From assembly GCA_031277995.1 (NCBI GenBank), contig JAITLH010000092.1, positions 1 to 16,864 of the forward strand: 16,864 bases of DNA, given 5' to 3'. Position 1 is the stretch's first letter, and the number at the start of each line of letters is the position of its first letter. The notes beneath the pieces are model-generated. The model had not been told where the DNA came from, ran no database searches, and saw nothing but the letters and a program-made list of their open reading frames with translations. Of this stretch, positions 1 through 7,011 are shown one piece after another. The stretch is from Deltaproteobacteria bacterium (GTDB lineage: Bacteria > Desulfobacterota > Desulfarculia > Adiutricales > Adiutricaceae). The position numbers were made by a program, and so were the translations under genes.

Positions 1-26
1 AGGATCCTCCAAGATCTTAAAGCCGA

Positions 27-59
27 CGGGCGGGGCCGATTTTAAATCGGCCCCGCCCG
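27..59. terminator. Strong GC-rich hairpin, possible terminator
   Basis: The arms at 27-42 and 44-59 are exact reverse complements (16 bp, CGGGCGGGGCCGATTT on the left) around a single central base. Only three T follow on the plus strand, so it is not a textbook Rho-independent terminator. It may close a gene ending off the left edge; one plus frame reaches TAA at 18-20, but too little remains to call a coding region. Confidence 0.4.
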
Positions 60-103
60 GTTTGCGTTCGAAGATTATTTTTGGCGCGTTGGGATAAAAT
101 TTT

Positions 104-140
104 AAAGGCGCTTCCGACCGGGTCGGAAGCGCCTTTTTTT
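104..140 (+). terminator. Rho-independent terminator
   Basis: A near-perfect 15-16 bp stem (AAAGGCGCTTCCGACC at 104-119 against 121-136) runs into seven T (134-140) on the plus strand. This suits a plus-strand gene ending left of the window. On the minus strand the stem is followed by a broken T-rich stretch, so it may also stop transcription of the minus-strand lyase gene ending at 179. Confidence 0.8.
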
Positions 141-178
141 GATTGGTTTAGTAAGTTACGAGAAAAGCGGCGGGGCGA

Positions 179-1648
179 TTAAAGGCCCGAGGGCATGTCC
201 CCAAGGTATTTGGCCATCAAGCGTTCCTGCCAATCGCCGATGGGCTTTAGGCGGCCCAAAAAGAAGCGCAGGGTTTTGGGTTCGTCTTCGAAGGTTAGGC
301 CGCCGATTAGGGAGCGGTTACGGTAAAGCCAGCCGATGCGATCGGCCGCGAACTTTATCTGCGAATGGGTAAAGACCCTTTTGGGGATGGCCAAGCGGAC
401 CAGTTCCATGTTGGAGAGGTGTTCGCTCCCGTCGGGATTGCGCGATTCAGACAAGGTGCCCCTTTCCATGCCCCTAACCCCGCTGACCAGATAGATGGCC
501 GAGCAAAGGGCGGCGGCCGGGTATTCGACTTGGGGGATATGGGGGACGAAACGGCTGGCGTCAACGTGGCAGCCCAGACCGCCGTAGGGGGTAACCACGG
601 GCACGTTTAGGGCCTCAAGCTCCTTACCCAAGGCTTCGACGAAAAGGGGCGTTTGGCTGATGTTGTGAATGTCCAAGGTTTCCCGGATACCCACGGCCAT
701 GGCCTCCATCTCCCTAACCGACATGCCGCCGTAGGTCAGAAAACCTTCATAGAGAGGGACCAGATCCCTTAGGCGCAGATACTCGACCTTATTGGCCGCG
801 CAAATGCCGCCGCCCCGGGCGCAGCCAAGCTTGCGGCCGGAAAAGTAGATGATGTCCATGAGCGAGGCGATTTCTTTGACCAGATCGGCCAAGGGGCGAT
901 TTTGGCACTCCTTTTCCCTGGTTTTTATGAAAAACAGGTTGTCGGCCAAAAGGGAGGCGTCGTAGACGAGCCTTAGGCCGTTTTTGCGGCAATAGGCCGA
1001 GACTTGGCGCATGTTATCGAGGGACACGGGTTGGCCGCCAATAAGGTTGGTTCCGGCCTCGATACGGACGAAGGCGATCTTGGCGGGGCCCCCGGCTTGT
1101 TTGACCAGGGCGTCAAACTTATCCAGGTCGTAGTTTCCCTTAAAAGGCAGATCGCTCTCGGTCATCAGACCCGCGTCGCTTATGGCTTCCAAGACCTGTC
1201 CGCCCCTAAGCATGATGTGGGCCTTGGTGGTGGTGAAATGGTAATTGGTTATGACCGTGGGGGTTTGGGGGGTAACGTAGGTGCTGGCCAGGATGTTTTC
1301 GCAGGCCCGCCCTTGGTGGGCCGGCAGAAAGTATTCCAGCCCAAAAAAGTCCCTGATGGTCTTTTCCAGCCTGTAAAAGGTTTCCGAACCGGCGTAGCTG
1401 TCGTCGGCCATGAGCATGGCGGCGTATTGGGCTTCGCTCATGGCGTTAACCCCGCTGTCGGTCAGCATGTCCAAAAACACGTCGCGGTTGGGAAGAAGGA
1501 AAGTATTGTTGCCGGTTCTATTTAAAACCTCAAATCTTTCTTTAATCGGGATTAGGTGAACGCGTTGGACCATGCGGGCCTTATGCATTTCAAGGGGTAC
1601 GTTTTCGCCGGAAAAAAAAGTTACCCGGGTGTAGGAACAATCTGACAT
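179..1648 (-). CDS. tpl: Tyrosine phenol-lyase / tryptophanase family enzyme
   Basis: A 489-residue PLP-dependent beta-eliminating lyase, a cytosolic enzyme expected to split an aromatic amino acid into pyruvate, ammonia and phenol or indole. Aligned from memory with Citrobacter TPL, it keeps the catalytic Tyr (Y85 for Tyr71), FTTT with T139 for Thr124, N201 for Asn185, the PLP-pyridine Asp (D230 for Asp214) and the Schiff-base lysine K273 in SGRKLG (for Lys257). M394-E395-R396 matches Met379/Arg381 of TPL, whereas tryptophanase has Val/Ile there, and F463 fits Phe448; this favours tyrosine over tryptophan. Two positions differ: Leu233 stands where TPL has Arg217 near the PLP 3'-hydroxyl, and the usual KKD reads RKL, so substrate or activity may have shifted. 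The ATG at 1648 has GAGG four bases upstream (1653-1656). It appears monocistronic, with a 430-base spacer upstream. Confidence 0.85.
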   Translation of the reverse strand: MSDCSYTRVTFFSGENVPLEMHKARMVQRVHLIPIKERFEVLNRTGNNTFLLPNRDVFLDMLTDSGVNAMSEAQYAAMLMADDSYAGSETFYRLEKTIRDFFGLEYFLPAHQGRACENILASTYVTPQTPTVITNYHFTTTKAHIMLRGGQVLEAISDAGLMTESDLPFKGNYDLDKFDALVKQAGGPAKIAFVRIEAGTNLIGGQPVSLDNMRQVSAYCRKNGLRLVYDASLLADNLFFIKTREKECQNRPLADLVKEIASLMDIIYFSGRKLGCARGGGICAANKVEYLRLRDLVPLYEGFLTYGGMSVREMEAMAVGIRETLDIHNISQTPLFVEALGKELEALNVPVVTPYGGLGCHVDASRFVPHIPQVEYPAAALCSAIYLVSGVRGMERGTLSESRNPDGSEHLSNMELVRLAIPKRVFTHSQIKFAADRIGWLYRNRSLIGGLTFEDEPKTLRFFLGRLKPIGDWQERLMAKYLGDMPSGL

Positions 1649-1904
1649 GTCGCCTCAACTTTGTTTGATTTGGCCAAAATCGCCTTTGGCGAAAAATAAG
1701 CCAGAAGCCCTTAAAAAAAGCCAATGGCTTGGAACGAAAAACGGCCGCGGCCGCCTGGGCCAAGGCCAACGCTCAACGCTTGGGAACTATTTTGGTTTTT
1801 TTGCCTGGTCTGGATTAAGCCCACCAATTGGGCTTATTTTCTAACGACGGCTTTAGGTTGGCCATCGTAAAATTTTTTTCGCCCAAAAAAGGGCCCTTGG
1901 GCTC

Positions 1905-1988
1905 GGCCTTTGGCGCTCGCGTTGGGCCAAAACGGTCGCCGTTTTCGCCATGGGCGGACGGGTCAGGGCCTTTGGCGCTCGCGATGGG
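1905..1988. repeat. Pair of 22-bp direct repeats
   Basis: Copies at 1905-1926 and 1967-1988 share GGCCTTTGGCGCTCGCG followed by TTGGG or ATGGG, 21 of 22 bases identical, 62 bases apart. The DNA between holds the hairpin AAAACGG-TCG-CCGTTTT. No coding role is visible. Confidence 0.75.
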
Positions 1989-2008
1989 ACGGGGAAAGCG
2001 GTTTTTTT

Positions 2009-2060
2009 AAACCCCCATGGTTTTTTTACGTAAGTTTACGTAAAAAAAAGAGTGGGGTTT
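2009..2060 (-). terminator. Imperfect long hairpin behind the lipoprotein gene
   Basis: The arms TTTTTTTACGTAA (2021-2033) and TTACGTAAAAAAA (2036-2048) are exact reverse complements. After a short internal mismatch the stem resumes with ACCCCC (about 2010-2016) against GGGG (about 2053-2057). It lies about 25-70 bases past the stop of the minus-strand lipoprotein gene. No long T tract follows on the minus strand, so termination is inferred from position and stem length. Confidence 0.45.
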
Positions 2061-2082
2061 TCTTGCGTTATTTTCAAAAAAC

Positions 2083-3630
2083 TTATTTGCTGAATACGGT
2101 TTTGACGAAAGATTCGAAATAAGCGTTATCGAAGAGAAGTTTGCAACCGCTCCAGGCCCGATCGGTGCCGGCGGTTTTGGCCAGGGTTTCGGCCAATTGC
2201 CAGCCCCGGTCGTCGGTGTCGCCGTAAACGACAAAGACCCTTAAGGAGCCGCCGTATTGGCCTTTTAGCCGACCCAAGGCCGAGACGGCTTGGGAGCCGT
2301 CCTGGGTTTGGCCAAACTCGGAATAAAGTATTACCGTCTTTCGGCCGGGGATGGCCGCGAGTTCGGTCAGGGCGTCAAAGGCCGGGCTTATGGGCACGGG
2401 ATTGGCGCCCATGGTAAGGCTTCTGACCCTGGCCATCATGTCCGGGCGATTGTAGATAACCGGTCCGTAGGCCGATTTGGCCTCGGTATATTCCGTCTCG
2501 TCCCCGCCAAAAAACGTTTTAACGGGCCTAACCACCCTAGCCACCATGCCCTCGGCGGGTTTTTCGCTAATGGGTTTTACGGCCACCAAAATTCCCGAAT
2601 CGGGGATATAGCCAATTAGCCTTTCCAGGCAAGTCCTTAGGCGACCGGCCCTGGAGTAACCGGCGCAGGCCGAGGCGTCCCGGCGGTTGGTTTCCGGTTC
2701 TTTTTTGCCCCAGGCGCCCTTGACCCCGGAGGTATCGACCAAGAAAACCAGGCCTTCTTTGTTGGCCGCCGAGGCCCTGGCCTCTTCGACGACTTGAGGG
2801 TCGCTTTTATATTCGCGGTGATCGGCCGTCTCGGCCAAAACCACTCGATACCACATGCCCCCCGAGGCCGTCTCGGTCGCGACCGAGGCCGGCCAACCGG
2901 CCGCGGTCAGGCGTTCGGCCTCGCGCTGGGCCTGGAGGGAATCGCGATAACTGCCAACGTAACGGCCCTTGACCAAGCTTTTGAAGGCCTGGCCGGTAAC
3001 CGACGGCGAACTGGGGGTAAGCGGCTGCCCGGCCTTGTCCACGGCCGCCTGGGTGACTTTTTCGCTGGTTTGCACCAATTGCTGAGTTTGGGTGGCCGCC
3101 TGGCCCATTTCCCCGGGATTGTCGGAGGGGAGGATCTGGTAGTTGGTTATCTGGGTTTGGGCCAAAAGGAGTTTTCCCAAGGCCTCGGCGTCTTCGCGAT
3201 CCCCAAAAAGCCCCACCATGACCAGATAATAGTCGCCGATGACCCGCCCGCCCAAAAGGGCCTTATCGACCAGGGTTTTTTTGACCGAAAAAGAAGCGAA
3301 GCCTTGTTTCTGGAAGGCCTGGACGGCTTTTTTGGCCGGGGGTTCGTCCAAAAAGCTTCCGACCCAAACGGAAAAATAATCGCCCCTGGTCCCGGAATCG
3401 GTCGGGGCCACCCCGGCCTGGGCTTGCCCGCCCACCACGCCAAGGGACAGGGGATCGGCCGGAGTCCCGGAGCCGCCCGCCCCGGCCGCGCCGGTGGCGG
3501 TTGAACTCGACGAGGTCGAGGACGACTTGGAGCCGCAAGAGACCGCCAAGCCCAAACACAGGACCAGGGCGGCCAGGATAAAAGCTGATTTTTTTACGTT
3601 ATGGTTTTTACCCAAGGCCAAAACCGCCAC
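2083..3630 (-). CDS. Lipoprotein with two SPOR-like domains and a VWA-like C-terminus
   Basis: A 515-residue envelope protein. The N-terminus is a lipoprotein signal: KK, a hydrophobic stretch (residues 16-29) and AVSC with Cys32 as likely lipidation site, then a Ser/Thr/Gly/Ala-rich linker (33-80). Residues about 84-168 (starting YFSVWVGSF) and about 222-275 (GRYVGSYRD) have the alternating pattern of SPOR domains, which bind denuded peptidoglycan. From about 283, GLVFLVDTSG resembles strand 1 and a partial MIDAS motif of von Willebrand A domains (D289, S291; the DxSxS pattern is incomplete), with KTVILYSEF as a later core strand. The ending WSGCKLLFDNAYFESFVKTVF resembles periplasmic VWA-type lipoproteins of deltaproteobacteria that often carry an OmpA domain; none is present here. 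The GTG start has only a weak ribosome site; TTG at codons 4 or 6 are alternatives. Confidence 0.8.
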   Translation of the reverse strand: MAVLALGKNHNVKKSAFILAALVLCLGLAVSCGSKSSSTSSSSTATGAAGAGGSGTPADPLSLGVVGGQAQAGVAPTDSGTRGDYFSVWVGSFLDEPPAKKAVQAFQKQGFASFSVKKTLVDKALLGGRVIGDYYLVMVGLFGDREDAEALGKLLLAQTQITNYQILPSDNPGEMGQAATQTQQLVQTSEKVTQAAVDKAGQPLTPSSPSVTGQAFKSLVKGRYVGSYRDSLQAQREAERLTAAGWPASVATETASGGMWYRVVLAETADHREYKSDPQVVEEARASAANKEGLVFLVDTSGVKGAWGKKEPETNRRDASACAGYSRAGRLRTCLERLIGYIPDSGILVAVKPISEKPAEGMVARVVRPVKTFFGGDETEYTEAKSAYGPVIYNRPDMMARVRSLTMGANPVPISPAFDALTELAAIPGRKTVILYSEFGQTQDGSQAVSALGRLKGQYGGSLRVFVVYGDTDDRGWQLAETLAKTAGTDRAWSGCKLLFDNAYFESFVKTVFSK

Positions 3631-4458
3631 TTGAAATCTTAGCCGCCAAAGGAAAAATAAAAAAAGCCGCCAAGATCGGGTTCTTTTTCCGGCCCAACCC
3701 GAGCGCCTAAAAAACCCCCGACACGACCATGGCGTTTTTCGCCTTTGGAATATACCTTAATTCCAAGGATAAATCAAATTTTGGGTCCTTTGTCACCAAA
3801 AAAAACCGCCCACAATATTCTCGCCCACCCCAGCCCCAAAAAGCCCTTTCCCCAAAACCCAACCCCAAGCGACCTAGACCCCTCGCGAAACTTGCCCCTT
3901 AATCGGCCAAATTGGCCCCCGGGGGTCCAACCGCCGGGCCGGTCCCTACCTCCCTAGCCGGCGGACGCGCCGTTTTGGCCGTACGGGGCTTTCGCGGCGG
4001 TTTTGGGATTCGGGGGGTATTGAATCTTGGGTGGGTTTGGATCCGGGAGAATTTTTAATCTGGGGGGGGTTGGCTCTGGGGAGCGGTTTTGGGTTCCGGT
4101 GGAATTTGGGTTTTTTTGGGGAGAAATCCACTTTGGACCAAAGGGCTGGGGGCGAAAAAAAGAGCGAAAAGGCCAAGCCAAACCAAGGGTTGGCATAAGA
4201 ATAACCGATAAGAACTAAACGTAACTCTTTTTTATTTTTCGAAATACTTTTGCTATAAGGAAAGAAAATCAGTTGTTATATTGATTGATATTTTTTACTT
4301 TTATTAACAATACTCATAATAAAGATAGCCAAATATTTAACATAACAAATTAAAATAATCTTTATTACTAAAACAAAATCAAAAAATATTCCTGTAATTG
4401 ATCAGAAAAATATATGCTAATATAATAAATATGTAACAATTTAATTTTTTAAGTTAAC
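3631..4458. other. Intergenic spacer with a strand-composition switch
   Basis: No convincing gene. Near the lipoprotein start, AGCCGCCAA occurs twice (3641-3649, 3665-3673), a possible operator pair. From about 3745 to 3930 the plus strand is C-rich; from about 4010 to 4150 it is G-rich with runs up to eight G (4062-4069). The middle carries copy A of the dispersed intergenic repeat. From about 4200 the DNA turns AT-rich and contains a 10-bp inverted repeat, TAATAAAGAT at 4317-4326 and its complement at 4358-4367, downstream of the 132-codon gene. Several open frames in the biased stretch are proline- or glycine-rich artefacts of composition. Confidence 0.55.
3885..3985 (+). repeat. Dispersed intergenic repeat, copy A
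   Basis: Shares AATCGGCCAAATT, then an interrupted GGCCCC and CTACCTCCC, then GGACGCGCC, in the same order and spacing as copy B at 5798-5920. The upstream part GAAACTTGCCCC corresponds to TAAAACATGGCCC of copy B. The copies are diverged and similarity is patchy past about 3975. Confidence 0.6.
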
Positions 4459-4857
4459 TTATCGCAATATACTAATAACACAAGACTCCATTTTTGAACC
4501 TAACTGAGAATTTTTTAGCGTATAATAAGTATAGTCCATGCCAGGAGGTTGTATGAATAATTCTCGCATTTCTTTAAGATTATATGTATTTCTAACGCTT
4601 TTTATTATGCATGTTTTAATTTTAGTTCTATATTGCTTAATTGTTTTTCTTATACTTGGGTATTGAGAATTCATTAGCGCTATTTGTAATTCAGCAAAAT
4701 ATTCATACAATTGTTCAACGCTTGAAGAATTAATCATTGTAATCATATCTTTATCAAGATTTTCAGAACTGAGAAATGGTTTATCTATACTTAAATTATC
4801 AGTTTTAAGTTGATCAATTAATGGCTGTAAATCGGCAAAAACCTCTGTATTAATCAT
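4459..4857 (-). CDS. Hypothetical protein of the AT-rich island
   Basis: A 132-residue protein of unknown family, predicted soluble and mixed helical, with a basic middle (about residues 67-90, YPSIRKTIKQYRTKIK) and no recognisable motif. The ATG at 4857 overlaps the TGA of the upstream repeat frame as ATGA (4857-4854), so it could be translated by coupling. It has no Shine-Dalgarno sequence of its own. Its first codons ATGATTAATA repeat the start of each 51-bp unit upstream. Adding one base to the A6 run at 4860-4865 would fuse all upstream repeats in frame and move the start to 5009, next to a good ribosome site. The annotated start is therefore provisional. Confidence 0.6.
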   Translation of the reverse strand: MINTEVFADLQPLIDQLKTDNLSIDKPFLSSENLDKDMITMINSSSVEQLYEYFAELQIALMNSQYPSIRKTIKQYRTKIKTCIIKSVRNTYNLKEMRELFIQPPGMDYTYYTLKNSQLGSKMESCVISILR

Positions 4858-5009
4858 AGAAAAAATGGAGTAAATAGTATAATAAAATTTAAAAATCTAT
4901 TAATCATAGAAAAAAATAAAGTTAATAGCATAAAAAAATTTATAAATCTATTAATTATATAAAAAAATAGAGTAAATAGTATAAAAAAATTTATAAATCT
5001 ATTAATCAT
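4854..5009 (-). CDS. Small frame of three 17-residue hydrophobic repeats
   Basis: A 51-codon frame made almost wholly of three tandem units: MINRFINFFILFTLFFY, then IINRFINFFMLLTLFFS, then MINRFLNFIILFTPFFL. Each could form a short membrane segment. The ATG at 5009 has AGGA (5016-5019 on the complement) six bases upstream, the best ribosome site in the operon. The frame could extend 13 codons further to an ATG at 5048 inside the previous gene. It ends in the ATGA overlap with the 132-codon gene. It is either the displaced N-terminus of that gene, a coupled leader, or a real repeat peptide. Confidence 0.45.
   Translation of the reverse strand: MINRFINFFILFTLFFYIINRFINFFMLLTLFFSMINRFLNFIILFTPFFL
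4858..5009 (-). repeat. Tandem 51-bp repeat, three units
   Basis: Units are 4959-5009 (51 bp), 4908-4958 (51 bp) and 4858-4907 (50 bp). Read on the minus strand each begins ATGATTAATAGATTT (ATAATT in the middle unit) and ends in a T run of 7, 7 and 6 bases. The missing T in the last unit is the only length change and shifts the reading frame. Confidence 0.9.
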
Positions 5010-5026
5010 TATAGATCCTGATTTGG

Positions 5027-5215
5027 TTACCAGAAAAAATATGGCCATATTATCGCTTTTAATGTCGCTATAATTTCACCAAAAAATAGCCACTTCATGA
5101 AACCATTTTCTTTAGCATATAAATAGTTAAAATAAAGAGCCATAAATCCAGCTATAATAGAATAAATATAAACAATATAACTTAAACAGCTTGTCGAAGA
5201 CTTATCGTCACTCAT
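5027..5215 (-). CDS. Small membrane protein, two predicted helices
   Basis: A 62-residue protein starting MSDDKSSTSC, with hydrophobic segments at about residues 11-31 (YIVYIYSIIAGFMALYF) and 40-60 (MKWLFFGEIIATLKAIIWPY). The family is unknown. The ATG at 5215 has a weak purine stretch (AAGAG) upstream. The stop TAA (5027-5029) lies 17 bases before the ATG of the repeat frame, whose ribosome site is in the gap, so the genes are probably cotranscribed. The composition is protein-like rather than random AT DNA. Confidence 0.6.
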   Translation of the reverse strand: MSDDKSSTSCLSYIVYIYSIIAGFMALYFNYLYAKENGFMKWLFFGEIIATLKAIIWPYFFW

Positions 5216-6012
5216 TGATCTGCTCTTTAATACTCAATTTGGCTGAAAAACGATGGCGACAAACTTATTCAGTTTTCGCCCTTACATCGTTTCTCATAAC
5301 CCATAAGTTTCTTTGTCAGTTGTATTTTTTATAACATCGAATTTAACGTTTTTCAACTTTATCGCTCCGATTTTTTAGACAGTTTACTTTGTCATTACCG
5401 CGTTATTCTAAAAACTTTCTGGTTTTATAATTATTTGAGCCAATACGCGGCGAACCTCTCTTCCCCACGTTCCCAGACAATCCCTTAAAGACGATAAAAC
5501 TAAGTAAATTCAAAACCCCGGGCAAGCGTTAATCGGAACTTGCCGGTCTTTTTGGGCGCCCAGGACTATTTTTTTCCAAAGGCGATTGCCCCCATGGGCC
5601 AAATAACGCCCCATCGATTGGGACTTTTTTTACGCTTCACCCAAACCAACGCCCTTGGCGGCCGGAAAAGGCCCTGGGCCGTATTTGGCCGCCAAGGAAT
5701 TATGGAAATTTTGGGAATATTTCGGGAGGTCTTAATCGACAAGTTTTGGTTCATAGTCGCGCCCGCCAAAAAAGGGCCAAAGGCGGAGGTCACCCCAGGA
5801 TAAAACATGGCCCGCAATCGGCCAAATTCGGCCCCAGGAGGCAAACCGGGAAGCTGGCCGCTACCTCCCCCTCCGCGAACGCGCCCTGGGGCCGGAAAAG
5901 GCCTTTCCGGCCGTTTTTGGAGCTTGGGGAATTTTCGCGTAAGGGGGCCTAAACGGTTGGGGCCTGGGCCCGGCCGGGAACTTAAGGCCACGGCCAAGGT
6001 CGAATCCAAGCC
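5216..6012. other. Intergenic spacer without a gene
   Basis: The first part is AT-rich leader of the small operon. From about 5440 the DNA is GC-rich. ATAAAACTAAGTAAA at 5494-5508 recurs at 6615-6629. Copy B of the dispersed repeat fills 5798-5920. Open frames on both strands here are rich in Pro, Gly and Arg, begin with TTG and lack ribosome sites; I do not accept them as genes. Confidence 0.55.
5798..5920 (+). repeat. Dispersed intergenic repeat, copy B
   Basis: The most complete copy seen. Landmarks in order are AAACATGGCCCGC, AATCGGCCAAATTCGGCCCC, CTACCTCCCC, GCGAACGCGCC and the hairpin-like GGCCGGAAAAGGCC. Copy A keeps the whole order, copy C the first half, and copy D the first half in reverse. 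Confidence 0.65.
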
Positions 6013-6600
6013 TTAGTCTTCAAGTTGGCCTTGGCTTATGAGTTCGCTTAGGCCCAAAACGCCTTCGGTATAGGCCGGGGCGCGGTGGCAGTAAAGGATG
6101 CGCTCGATTACGTAGGAGTCAAAACCGTAGGCGGATAAATCGGTTAGGTAAACGGTCAGATCCGAGGCCTTAAAGGGCGGTTGAAAACCTATTTGGTAGA
6201 TATGGGTTTCGGAAACCTGGCTCCGGCCCTCGACCTTAAAAGTCCAGAGGTGGTCTTTTTCGGCCTTGGGTCTGGGAAAAGCCCTGGGAATCAAACCCAC
6301 CTGGCTTAAAGACACGGCCCGGGCTTCTTCGGGCCCCTCTTCGTCCGGCAGATACCAGTAGACGTTAAGGCTATCGGCGGGATACTTGACGTTTACGACT
6401 TCCAGGCCCGAGATCTGAACCGAGCCTATCTGGGTCAAGCCGACTTTCATGTAAGTTGGACCGTCCAAGGTCATGATCTTTTCGTCGAGACGCTCAAACT
6501 CGGGTTTGTTGAGGTCGTCTTTATGGACCTCCCCGGCCGAGAGATGGAGTTCCCGGCGGGCGTCCACGATCAAGCCCAGCTTGATGTTGTATTGGGTCAA
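6013..6600 (-). CDS. Hypothetical protein, 195 residues
   Basis: I do not recognise the family. The sequence is soluble, acidic and beta-rich, without signal peptide or membrane helix. It opens TQYNIKLGLIVDARRELHL and ends in a short acidic tail (QLED). Alternating hydrophobic patterns such as VQISGLEVVNVKYP and LNVYWYLPDEE suggest a beta-sandwich-like fold, which is only an impression. The start is TTG at 6600: a G-rich Shine-Dalgarno (GGGGGGAG on the minus strand, 6607-6614) lies six bases upstream, while the nearby ATG at 6616 is out of frame. It stands alone, divergent from the zinc-ribbon gene at 7501. An element about 90 bases upstream resembles one in front of pgsW. Confidence 0.75.
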   Translation of the reverse strand: MTQYNIKLGLIVDARRELHLSAGEVHKDDLNKPEFERLDEKIMTLDGPTYMKVGLTQIGSVQISGLEVVNVKYPADSLNVYWYLPDEEGPEEARAVSLSQVGLIPRAFPRPKAEKDHLWTFKVEGRSQVSETHIYQIGFQPPFKASDLTVYLTDLSAYGFDSYVIERILYCHRAPAYTEGVLGLSELISQGQLED

Positions 6601-6672
6601 AGGAGGCTCCCCCCATAAAACTAAGTAAACTTATCGCCCAAGGTGACTTAAAGTATCGTAAACGTTGGCGCG

Positions 6673-6698
6673 AATCATTTTTTCGCTTAACGCTTAAA
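6673..6698 (-). promoter_or_regulatory. Upstream element shared with pgsW
   Basis: The minus strand carries TTTAAGCGTT followed by an A-rich stretch and ATGATT. A near copy (same TTTAAGCGTT, A run, ATAATT) is at 16413-16439. The two lie 89 and 87 bases upstream of their start codons. It may be a promoter part or regulator site; the class is not recognised. Confidence 0.35.
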
Positions 6699-6727
6699 TA
6701 CCATAAGAAACCCCAAGCGCTGGACTT

Positions 6728-6778
6728 AAGATTTTTTTATCAGAAAATTAATCACTTAGGTAAAAATAAAAAAATCTT
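6728..6778. other. AT-rich hairpin with 13-bp arms
   Basis: AAGATTTTTTTAT (6728-6740) and its exact reverse complement (6766-6778) are separated by 25 bases. It lies upstream of both divergent genes, so it is not an end-of-gene terminator for either unless an unseen transcript crosses it. Confidence 0.5.
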
Positions 6779-6962
6779 TGGTTAGTAAAGGTAATATTTG
6801 TCTAGACTATTTAAAATCTTTGTCTTTTCATGATGGCAATTATACCGTTACCTAGCGAATATGGCAACGGTCCGGTGGATCTTTATAAACCCAGGGTTCG
6901 GCCCAGAGCCCGGCCCAGGCCCTGGGCCTACTGGGCTGGGGGTTACTTGGCCTTGGGGTTTC

Positions 6963-7011
6963 CCTCCTAAAGACGTTTTCGCCCCCGGGGACCGATAATG
7001 TCTTTAGGGGG
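6963..7011. other. Hairpin in the divergent region
   Basis: CCTAAAGAC (6966-6974) pairs with GTCTTTAGG (7000-7008); a G-U pair and two G-C pairs extend the stem to 12. The 25-base loop contains CCCCGGGG. No T tract follows directly. Confidence 0.45.

Larger units (their letters stand above)
1649..2082. other. Intergenic spacer without a gene
   Basis: No open frame here has protein-like composition. It holds a short hairpin at 1680-1692 in the lyase leader (TCGCC, TTT, GGCGA), a pair of 22-bp direct repeats at 1905-1926 and 1967-1988, a small hairpin between them (AAAACGG/CCGTTTT, 1929-1945), and the hairpin behind the next gene at about 2009-2060. Confidence 0.6.
4200..5440. other. AT-rich island
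   Basis: Base composition changes sharply at about 4200 and returns near 5440. The proteins inside use Ile, Asn, Lys, Phe and Tyr far more than the neighbours. All gene-like frames are on the minus strand and form one short operon. No integrase, attachment site or flanking direct repeat was found, so acquisition by transfer is inferred from composition alone. Confidence 0.6.

Noticed and set aside
1004..1525. Plus-strand 173-codon frame opposite the lyase gene
   Set aside because: Antisense shadow of a gene with conserved catalytic residues on the minus strand.
2794..3504. Plus-strand 236-codon frame opposite the lipoprotein gene
   Set aside because: Antisense shadow of a GC-rich gene with clear signal peptide and domains on the minus strand.
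4858..5009. Possible CRISPR array
   Set aside because: The units are contiguous without spacers and keep a reading frame.
5540..5803. Plus-strand 87-codon frame
   Set aside because: Non-ATG start, no ribosome site and no protein-like pattern.
5566..6009. Minus-strand 147-codon frame directly behind the 195-codon gene
   Set aside because: TTG start without ribosome site, Pro/Gly/Arg-rich random composition, and it overlaps the dispersed repeat.
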